Shown here: in pieces, positions 56,601-64,000 of the stretch
Position numbering within the stretch: the stretch's first letter is position 1
Layout: every line of letters starts with the position of its first letter
Assembly (NCBI RefSeq): GCF_964355755.1
Contig: NC_092676.1
Coordinates: 30,081,871-30,145,870 of the forward strand
Direction: 5' to 3'
DNA length: 64,000 nt
Source of the DNA: Antedon mediterranea
Lineage: Eukaryota; Echinodermata; Crinoidea; Comatulida; Antedonidae
Made by a program: the position numbers and the translations under genes
The notes under the pieces: generated by a model
Told to the model about the DNA's origin: nothing
The model's database searches: none
Seen by the model: the letters and a program-made list of their open reading frames with translations, nothing else

Positions 56601-59361
56601 CATGAAAAGATCAAAATTAAGGACATTAGCGTCAAATGGTCAGCAGACATTTGACCACCGCAACAAACGTATCTTCTTTCAGTTATGGAAACATCAGGCA
56701 CAGAAGATGCAAGAAGCTACACATATTTCAAATTTAACCTCTCTTAGAAGGTGACTAAATTCATGATTTGTATACATATAGTACAATACTTATAAAGTTA
56801 TAATATTTCTCACAAACATATCAAATGAAAGTATTTAAGGGGTATAGCATAAGTGTATTGGAGTGTTTATTTGTCTTTTTTTTTCTGTTTAGGGTTTCGG
56901 TATAAGAGTTCTTTTACTTCATTTTCCGATCCCTTAAACAGCTCCTATTATTGTTGTTAATAACTTATTGTAAATATATGCTTGTTTTTTTTTCCGACTT
57001 TAAAAAATATGAATGAAATGAACCCTTTCTGATCCCTATAACTTGCATAGCACCACATATTTTTGTACTAGATGTCTTACCAGCTGGCATCAGGAGGTTA
57101 AGAAAAGAGCTGAACAAGCAGCAAGTCTACAACATCTGAGAACGAAGACGACATCAGTTCATTTACGACGGAACTTTCTCGTTTGGAAGAGAGGTACAGA
57201 GTGTCAAAGACTTCTAAAGAACATTTTGAAAATGAAGGAGGAATGTCAGAAAAAGGAGGTGATGAAAACATGGAAAGAGTTTATGAAATTACGAAAAGCA
57301 GAGAAGCATCACAGACATCAAATTCTTCTAAAAGTAGGTGAAGACATTCAATCTACAATTCATATTTTAAAAAGGTTATTTTATTTGATGTTTTATAATT
57401 ATGTACGGTTATATTTAGACAATTAGATTATGGAGAGAATCGTTTTTGGTTGAACAGCAAACCAAACAGAGGCTACGTCATGTTGTAAATCATTGGAGGT
57501 CAAGAGTAGAAAAAAGTAAACAATTGGAGCAGAGTGTGGTGATGTTGGAGACAACAAGAATAAAGTCAATTCAACAGAGGGGGTTTGTAATTTGGAAGGA
57601 AGAGACAAAGAAACAGAAGATGGCAGTATCTCACAGCAGACATATGACAATGAAGAGGTATACATAGAAAAAATGTATACATAGAAAAAGGAATGTTGAC
57701 ACACAAAGTGGTTACTATCAAATTAAATTACAATTTTCTTTTGTCTAGGATTGTCAAGTCATGGTTGAATTATGCTAAACAAAATCATGACATTAAGCAA
57801 AAAATAGCAGAATTCAAAGATAGAAGATTACAAGAAAATATGTGGAGATTGTGGAAAGAGAAGCTGAATGAGCGGCACAGATTAAGAGAAGCAATAAAGA
57901 CGTTAGAAAAGAAGAAGCTAGGCCGTGTTATCCATGCGTGGCATCTGCAGATAAAGAAACAAAAAGAGCTTGTAAACACATGCAAGAAAGTTAACCAAGC
58001 TCTTTCAAATAAGAAAATGCAATATGTGTTTAAAAAATGGAAAGAATCCTTGGATGTAGTTCTTGTTATGAAAAGACAAGCAGAGTCAAGCGCCCTCGTG
58101 CGGTTGATGTTGCTAAGGCAACGAGCATTCTATAAATGGAAGCAAGTTACGTTGACACGGAGGGCAGTAAAGCATCGTGAGGACTGCCTAATGAGGGCAG
58201 TGTTCTGTGCATGGAAGAAACAATTTAAGGAAGATAGGGAACAAAAACAATTTGACCAGGATCTTCAAGAACTTGCAGACTGGCATTATCAAAGACGTTT
58301 AAGGTAATGTACACACATTTATCGATATAGCTACAGAACAAAGACATACTGAGATATGAAGTGTAAAAATGATCTCTGTCTACATTATTAAACTTTATGT
58401 GACACAAAATGTGATGTGCCCATATATGGACATAATGATGTCATATCACTACCCACATTTGGGCATATCACTACCATAATATTTGGGCACATCACACTTT
58501 TTTGTCAAAATAGTTTGATAGTGTAGACAGAGTTTAAATGGTAAAGCTGATAACAAAAAAAATATTCAAAATTATTTTCTTCTCAACTTTAAATTTTAAT
58601 CAACATTAAATTCTGTAGGAGAGTAATTATAAGAGAATGGTACTATGAGGTGAAAGTCGAAAAATTTAGGAGAAAGCAAAAACAAAATGTGATGAAACAA
58701 ACATTTAATACATGGACTACGAGGACCAGTCAGTCTCTTATGGCAACGCAAATAGTAAGTCATTATTATGTTGCCATTCTTCATCAATGGTTCACAGTAT
58801 CAAGAATGTGGGTTATTCTTTATTTACTGTTAAAAAGCTGTATAATATTTTGTTTAAACCCATATCTTGTTTCAGGTTGAGTACAAACTTTATTCTCGAT
58901 TCTGGAAGCAATGGAGGACAGCTTTTGTGACAAACCATGTCCTCAAAAACATGGATGTGAAAAAAAACAGCCACATATCATCTCAGGTAATTCTGTTTGT
59001 TTTTCAAGATCTACTATACATATATATTAATAATTCTAATATGCAAATAGAAGTTTCACAAATGTATTTTCTACTCTATTTCAGGTATTTAATAGCTGGC
59101 AACGATTGTCCAGTCTGTTTCACAAATGTATTTTCTACTCTATTTCAGGTATTTAATAGCTGGCAACGATTGTCCAGTCTGCATAGCTATGGGAATCAAC
59201 TAAGGCAACAGAACTCGCAAGAAGTTTTGAAAACCTCATTTTCAAAATGGAGGGAGGTTTTCAACAGCCTAAGCTCTTCCAGTAATTGTTCTTCCACCCC
59301 ACCTACAGATAATAACTCTTCATGTTCAAGTGAATTGGCTGCTATTTGGGAATTCCAGTAA
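35666..59361 (+). CDS. SFI1: SFI1-like centrin-binding repeat protein, 26 coding exons
   Basis: Exons: 35666-36433, 36861-36934, 39997-40099, 40685-40764, 41882-42101, 42331-42530, 42783-42959, 43203-43394, 43686-43916, 44050-44261, 44363-44549, 44718-44822, 45010-45235, 45441-45616, 45853-46498, 46760-46966, 47086-47229, 55716-55918, 56309-56399, 56488-56750, 57072-57333, 57419-57657, 57749-58303, 58619-58754, 58876-58986, 59149-59361. All phases agree: 2006 residues. The N-terminal 256 residues are Ser-rich and disordered with five SALKT repeats. Then come dozens of basic helical repeats with Trp at regular spacing (FFQKWKKA, FFERWKE, LFQLWKH-like, YVFKKWKES), broken by a Ser-rich exon (45853-46498). 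Such repeats in SFI1 bind centrin at centrosomes or basal bodies. The start ATG has context AAAAATGG. It is longer than the roughly 1240-residue human protein, so another Trp-repeat coiled-coil family is possible. Confidence 0.68.
36435..39996 (+). other. Large SFI1-like introns, no further genes seen
   Basis: Apart from the small exon 36861-36934, this stretch is AT-rich without open frames of interest. A 22-bp tandem repeat, ATTAACACTATCCGATATTG plus CT, occurs about five times at 39325-39444. Confidence 0.6.
43005..43147. mobile_element. MITE family T1 copy in SFI1-like intron
   Basis: Left end is degenerate (CTCTGTCTAAATTATCAAAC); right end TTTGATAGTGTAGACAGAGC is intact. Another full copy is at 45661-45822 with TA flanks, one intron block further on. 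Confidence 0.8.
47164..50373 (+). repeat. 3,210-bp tandem duplication, unit 1
   Basis: Unit 1 starts inside coding exon 47086-47229 at GTAACCGCAAATAAC and ends TTGGTTCTATTTTG. Unit 2 (50374-53583) follows directly. Reading by eye, only a few single-base differences were found (for example 47823 against 51033, and the T-run near 48074 against 51284). Besides the last 66 exon bases and donor, it contains a tRNA-headed SINE, a TTGAACCTCCCGTAAG-ended palindromic repeat near 49433-49510, and AT-rich sequence. Confidence 0.93.
47231..47600 (+). repeat. tRNA-derived SINE (repeated at about 50441-50810)
   Basis: The head holds an A-box-like TGGTAACTGAGTGG and a B box GGTTCAAATCC, and the tail ends in AATAAATGTGGAATAAATG. 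The element begins only a base or two after the donor of exon 47086-47229. The copy at 50441 comes from the 3.2-kb duplication. Parts of it (AAAAGGAATAGGCCACCC) are reused in the array at 54823-55610. Confidence 0.6.
50374..53583 (+). repeat. 3,210-bp tandem duplication, unit 2
   Basis: Second unit. It carries a copy of the exon 3' end and donor (50374-50439) but no acceptor, so it should be spliced out with the intron. The near identity means either a very young event or a collapsed or duplicated haplotype in the assembly. Confidence 0.93.
53584..54806. other. G-rich tract and inverted copy of intron sequence
   Basis: About 53584-53950 is rich in G (GGGGAGGGG, a run of 13 or more G near 53886). 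About 54240-54805 is a diverged inverted copy of the intron sequence at 47690-48300: AGCCATTGTCTGTAA there pairs with TTACAGACAATGGCT here, and AAAAAGGGGTGTTTTT with AAAAACACCCCTTTTT. No gene seen. Confidence 0.65.
54823..55610 (+). repeat. 120-bp satellite, about seven copies
   Basis: Units start at 54823, 54943, 55063, 55183, 55303, 55423 and 55543 with CATTCAGAAGT and contain TATACTGTATATAAAAGGAA, TAGGCCACCCTAACACATAT and TTAACAGCTCATACTGTTA. The last unit is truncated. Exon 55716 follows about 100 bases later. Confidence 0.93.
56157..56247 (+). repeat. Short tandem repeat of about 27 bp
   Basis: GGGCTATTTAC and ACACAATAT alternate about four times in an SFI1-like intron. A nearby stretch (56040-56100) resembles the reverse complement of the SINE tail at 47475. 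Confidence 0.6.
59054..59181 (+). repeat. 64-bp tandem duplication spanning the last SFI1-like acceptor
   Basis: Units 59054-59117 and 59118-59181 appear identical and each contains CTCTATTTCAG|GTATTTAATAG. The downstream acceptor (59148) gives the full C-terminus. The upstream one (59084) shifts the frame and stops after 23 codons. Confidence 0.92.
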
Positions 59362-59485
59362 TAATGTAGAGTATGTTTTTACAGGGAAGGTGTTTGTATT
59401 GTGGTAAACTGTAGTTTTGCTATGCCATGTGAAAGGGGTTTAAATAATTGTAATATTGTATGTATATACTTTTATCAGAATTTGT

Positions 59486-59491
59486 AATAAA
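59486..59491 (+). terminator. Poly(A) signal of the SFI1-like gene
   Basis: AATAAA lies 125 bases after the stop codon; further AATAAA copies follow at about 59507 and 59576. Confidence 0.6.
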
Positions 59492-60695
59492 TATATTCTA
59501 CACAATTTTAATAAACTGTAAAGAGAAGGAATGGCATTTGTATTAATGGAAAACCATTTATGTATTCATATATTTTTAATAAAATTTATTTGGTACTGCA
59601 ATGTTAATTTTTTTGCTTGAACACTAATGGTTGTTTGTGTTTTTTAATATTTCAATGCAAAAACGTTTCCCAAATATTTGTACAGTATTTATTTATCTAA
59701 CGACCACTCGGCAATATAAACAAATATTTAATCACTATAGCTGCTCTTACAAGGATTCGGATAAAACAGTACGGCACAGTAAACTTTAGTCTCGGCTTTT
59801 ACAACAACAAAAAGTAACCAGAACTACACAAAATGTAACAATATAATAAGAAATTTATTTATTACTGTATAATCCATATTTTTCTTATTTAAAACTCCAT
59901 TAAAAATTAGTCGATATTAGGAACAGGTGTATTGTGGAAAAAGTAATCTTGTTTAACATTGCACCTTGTAATGACGACACTTTGAAACAAACAAATGTTA
60001 AAACTTGTTATATTCTTAATCTGTTAAAATAGGTCAGCATCGATGCATTTCACCAACTGTGTTGTTAACACAGGATTTGTCTGTATTTTTATAACGCAGT
60101 AAAGATGGGAACAATATTTCTTAGTACCTACCCTGTGGACATAAAATTAAAATACAGAGTACCCATAATAGGAAGTTAGTTCTATTAAAGTAACACCAAA
60201 TTTCAAAAAGGCAAATCTGTTCTGTAAGCACCACATTTCTTGCTCTACAGCATGCAGGCTAAATAAACATTATTATTACCTGTAGGTTATTCTGCCTATA
60301 CTTTTGGGTATCACATGGATCTGTGAGGATGGAGTATCATTCTGGTGACTATTGGGCATGGATCCCATATCTCCCAGTGATGGGTTCCATACTTGTTTCT
60401 AGGAATTAGTGATATGGTTATCTTTCACATTTGTTTTAATAGATGAATGCCATCAACCACCTTGTAACCAATCTTCCGCTACTTGGACATCTTCCCCTGC
60501 TTGGGCATGTCCATCTTCCGCTGCTCTGACGCATGTTAACAACCTTGGTTATCTGCATGTTGTGCATCAAACGCACCGTTGCATCTATGCATGTCAATTT
60601 AGATTCTAGGATTGAAGTGACATGCCTCAATATCATTACCCTTAAAATCATAAATTGAAGTAGATATTCCACATTTTCTATAGTGTTATTTGGTG
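59492..60695. other. Convergent 3' region between the SFI1-like gene and SZRD1
   Basis: No coding signal was found. It should hold the SZRD1 3' UTR on the minus strand; a TTTATTTATT stretch near 59865 could be its poly(A) signal. The short frames at 60409-60672 show only a CATCTTCCGCTGCT-type local repeat. Confidence 0.4.
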
Positions 60696-61863
60696 TTATC
60701 TCTGTAGCATAAATCCACTACCTTCTTGTGGTCCCTTTGGTTGTCTTATTATATTCTTTTCCGTCACAGATATTGATGCCACTGGTAGGGCAGAATCTGT
60801 AACAGCTTCTTCTTTTTGATCACCCATTATCCTTTGTCTTGCTTCTAAGTATTCTGCCTCCCTTTGTGCAAACGTCTTTGGTAGTATCTAAAAGTATATA
60901 AATAATTAAATATGCATTGCTCAGAAAATGAACTTTAATTTTTGAGGTTTACAGGTATTACACTTGAGATTTAACATTGATTACCTTGGTTTTTACATCA
61001 TCTTGTACTACTCTATCAGAATTTGGATTATCTCGTTTTAATATCCTTAGTTGTGGATGATAAGCTGTTCGCTGGCTATCTTCTTGAAGGACAACCTTTT
61101 CTCTTATTTTTTCTTGCCTAATTCATAAATAAAAATGTATTAAATTATGTTAAAAATATTGTTTTACTTAATAATTGACAATAGAAAAATGTTTAAAAAA
61201 TAATATTACTAGGAGGCCTACTGACAAAATAAATCTATTTTTTGTTCATTCATGCAGTAAATGCAGTCAGTATGAGTAAATTGTGCAACAGATGATGGTT
61301 TGTGTAAAAGGTAAACTTACTGTGTTCTTTTATTAAATATCTTATCTTCAACTTTCAATCTTTTATCAAGTTCCTGGAAAAACAAAATAAAAAATGTAGG
61401 CCTAGGATATCGAGCACAAACAATTAAAAATGTATTATTTTCCATACATTACAGGACCTTGCCTTGTCTATAGGCTATATAGTCTACTAGTACTACACTA
61501 GCCAGTACTACTACTAGTAGGCCCTATAAGTACAGGCTGTAAATACTACTCGGCAGGTTACCTACTTTAGGCCTAGGCTAGCTAGCTACTAACTACTCTA
61601 GGTAGGCCTAGGTAGCACAACATGCTAGTCTAGCCTAGGCTAGCTAGGAAGTATTATTTATCTGTAGGCTAGCTAGTAGGCCTAGGCCTAGCTAGCTAGC
61701 TAGCCTACCTTATAGCCTTAACTAGGTAGGCTAGTTTGACATGATCGAGATTTTAGCTAACTAGTGAAACATATTTAACATATAGTATATTACAAACCCC
61801 ACTATCTAGCATGTCTTCCCAATCTCCTAGTTCATCAGATTGGGATGAATCTGTTTTTTCCAT
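60696..61863 (-). CDS. SZRD1: SUZ domain-containing protein 1 (SZRD1)
   Basis: Four minus-strand exons: 61863-61798, 61373-61321, 61117-60985, 60887-60696, phases consistent, 147 residues plus stop. The N-terminus MEKTDSSQSDELGDWEDMLD is followed by SGELDKRLKVEDKIF, the SUZ core with HPQLRILKRD, then LPKTFAQREAEYLEARQRIM and a C-terminus with NIIRQPKGPQEGSGF (SUZ-C like). Order and length match vertebrate SZRD1 (about 152 residues). SUZ motifs are linked to RNA binding in the wider family; the cellular role here is inferred. The start is the only ATG in the first exon. Intron 1 is packed with CTAG motifs. It is convergent with the SFI1-like gene and divergent from the next SRCR gene. Confidence 0.87.
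61430..61740. repeat. CTAG/AGGCCTAG-rich stretch in SZRD1 intron 1
   Basis: Dozens of overlapping CTAG, AGGCCT and GCTAGC words occur in about 300 bases, for example TAGGCCTAGGCTAGCTAGCT. A weaker similar patch lies at 35233-35345, just after the leader exon of the SFI1-like gene. Confidence 0.75.
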
Positions 61864-63032
61864 TTTTCTTTTCTGTAACTTTGTTCGATAAAAAAGCAGA
61901 CTACACACAACAACAAAAAACGTCAGGCAATGCTTACTTGCACGGCCACCGTGTGAAAAATACAATGAAACGAGCGGCCGTGCGAATAGATAATGTGGAG
62001 TTGGTCTCGTTTCATTCGTTATTTCAAATTTATAATGGCAGATGATTTATTTAAAATAAACGAACAAATTATGAATTAATGTAGGCATATGTTATGACTA
62101 AATTTTTACGGTTTTTAATTCTCTTCGAAATTCTGTGTAAAAATAAGTCACAATTATAATATAGCCTATAAGGGGCCTAGGTGATTTATTTATTTGGAAT
62201 TACAACATTAGATCGGTGGCACACTTAGCACAAAGGTGCATCCTTCACAATAACAATATAAAATATAACAATTAATGAATTACATACAGAAAAGTATAAA
62301 GGCAAAACAACTATCAACTCCTACCCTACATATTGTGTTTATACAATTAGTCGGTATAATGCATTCACACCTATCTCACACTTTATCCCCTTGAATCAAT
62401 TAATAACATAAAATCGATTCAATATAGTGAAATAACATATTCAGTTACTCATGTTTTCGATTAGCATTGATATCCGATGCAAAATAGTTTGCGGAGTCAT
62501 GTGTGCATGGTGTTGCAACATACTTAAAAATAAATTGTTTTCACTCCGCAAGAACGTCGAACATTCTATTGTCCGGAGTAGTATTACCCATCTGGCTCAC
62601 CCTCTGACCATGAAGGTAAACCTCCATGCTCTAGCCAACCCTAAAACGAGGTGAACATTTAATGAGGGTGTGCAATTACCGCAGTAATTTCTGGATCCTG
62701 TTATACAAGACAGTCGGGCATCGTCTCAGTTTTTTTGTTCTCAACATTCCAAAAGCATAAAAAGTTCGATAACATGAAAAACTAATATCGGTTGATCTTC
62801 CGCTTTCGTGAATATGGCTTATATAAGGCACCTCGAAATTACTTTTAGTTGAGGTAAGGTAATCAATGTTGTGATAATATATCGATAAAATAAACAATAG
62901 CGTAAGACAACCAGTGACAGGTTCGATTGAATATAACGATTATCATTATGCAATTTGCTTTCGAAGATACGACACTTGTTAGAGCTTCTTCTTCAGTCTT
63001 CGTGATGTTGTAGGCCAATGGAATAATTAAAA
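61864..63032. other. Intergenic region between SZRD1 and the downstream SRCR gene
   Basis: The two genes are divergent, so promoters of both should lie here, but I see no certain core element. The stretch 62170-62300 has an AT-rich repeat-like tract; the short frames at 62451-62897 show no recognisable protein. Confidence 0.4.
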
Positions 63033-64000
63033 ATGACCGATATATTAGGTTTTTGTATTTTAGTTCTCGTCTGTATCAGGTCTACTAACTCACGTAAGTT
63101 TTATATTATTTATATTGTATCCTGGGGTGTCCTGAACTATTCTTTATTTTGTCGTTTTATTAGTTGATGTCCGCGTATTTGTAAATAACATGTATTTTTA
63201 TATTAATTATGTTGAAGAGATATATTTTTTACCTATATTTTTATACGTACAATGTTTATATACGTACAATGTTTATATACGTACAATGTTTATATATTTT
63301 CATAATTATTTTTGTTAAGCTTCAATTTTTAAATGCTTTATTAGAGATTGCAATAAACTTTCCTCGTATCGTATCGTATCCTTAATCTTGACTATTATAT
63401 TAGACCTAACTAGTTGGACTAAGTTCTCTTTCAATGCCTCCTCACTGTGTTTTATTCTTGCACACATTATAACATTTTTGGTGTAATAATGCGAATGTAA
63501 TAGTGAATAAAATATGTATATTAAACATTAGTAAACCTTGACTGAAATGAAATGTTAATCTCTAATATCTAGAGAAATTGAGTTCTTGTTTGCTTTGGTA
63601 TTAAGCTCCGTCTACCGTCTGCACTATCAAATGTGATGCGCCCATATATGGACATGATGATGTCATATCACTACCTTGGGTATATCATTATCATATTTGG
63701 GCCGGAACATCACACCTTTTTTTTTCAAACTAGTTTGATAGTGTAGACAGAGCTTAAAAAGTTAAGCTGATCTGTAGATAACATAACAAACTTTCAACAT
63801 TATTTTCTCAAGTTTAAATTTTGAATTTTGTTGTCACATAAAGTTTGATAGTGTAGACAGAGCTTATTATTCTTGGGTTCTTCATTGATGGTTATTTTGA
63901 TTGTGTTATAGAGAGTATAACGATGTCGGGTGGCAATTACTATTATGAAGGACGGCTGGAGATATGGTGGTACTCAACTGGTTGCTGGCTTTTTTGTGAA
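63033..64000 (+). CDS. Gene C: secreted or membrane SRCR protein, first two exons only
   Basis: Exon 63033-63093 starts at ATG and encodes a signal peptide, MTDILGFCILVLVCIRSTNS, ending in phase 1 at donor GTAAGT. The next exon begins at 63912 after TTGTGTTATAG and reads SITMSGGNYYYEGRLEIWWY, then STGCWLFCE, the start of an SRCR domain, and runs off the window. The phase and order are what an SRCR-first member of the same receptor family would show. The intron holds an 18-bp repeat (63245-63297), a full T1 MITE (63603-63755) and a lone T1 end (63829-63866). Confidence 0.7.

Noticed and set aside
62451-62897. Short frames upstream of gene C
   Set aside because: No recognisable motif, and no compatible splice sites linking them to SZRD1 or gene C.

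Overview
The window is metazoan nuclear DNA: AT-rich, split by many GT-AG introns, and full of short palindromic transposons. An echinoderm or similar invertebrate deuterostome is the best guess. Grounds are SRCR, C-type lectin and adhesion-GPCR modules in one family, and introns rich in AGGCCTAG/CTAG motifs. The species assignment is inference.

Layout: (1) 187-1905, remains of a Ty3/gypsy-type retrotransposon. (2) 1985-11437, gene A (+), an adhesion GPCR whose 5' end lies outside the window. Its exons encode CTLD, F5/8-type C (discoidin), EGF, Thr/Ser repeats, GAIN-GPS and seven helices. (3) 11438-15654, flank with a 36-copy minisatellite, a LINE tail, a dispersed repeat and a tRNA-like gene. 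(4) 15655-33578, gene B (+), a tandem paralogue of A with the same exon plan plus an extra EPN-type CTLD and probably an SRCR exon. Its second intron is a transposon nest (Penelope-like element, 28-bp array, one LINE inside another). (5) 33975-34805, a long fold-back element. (6) 35666-59361, a 26-coding-exon SFI1-like centrin-binding repeat protein (+) with a very large intron holding a near-identical 3.2-kb tandem duplication and a 120-bp satellite. (7) 60696-61863, SZRD1 (-), convergent with SFI1. (8) 63033-64000, the first two exons (signal peptide, SRCR start) of another secreted or membrane SRCR gene (+).

Genes A and B come from a roughly 22-kb tandem duplication that also copied the 5' flank of the SFI1-like gene, leaving a remnant behind gene A. 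Comparing the paralogues gives empty sites for several insertions. Both receptors look largely intact, but each has a lesion in its Thr/Ser-repeat exon: a lost donor in A and a one-base frameshift in B. Both lesions could be bypassed by consensus splice donors inside the 30-bp repeats. I joined the exons by hand from splice consensus; phases close to a full reading frame for A, SFI1 and SZRD1, and for B if the internal donor is used.

The likely role of A and B is surface recognition of glycans or other ligands coupled to a tethered-agonist GPCR. The most interesting signals are this receptor architecture, a five-fold 64-bp duplication of a 3' splice site in the GPS exon of gene A, the in-phase donors in the mucin repeats, and the captured SFI1 flank.
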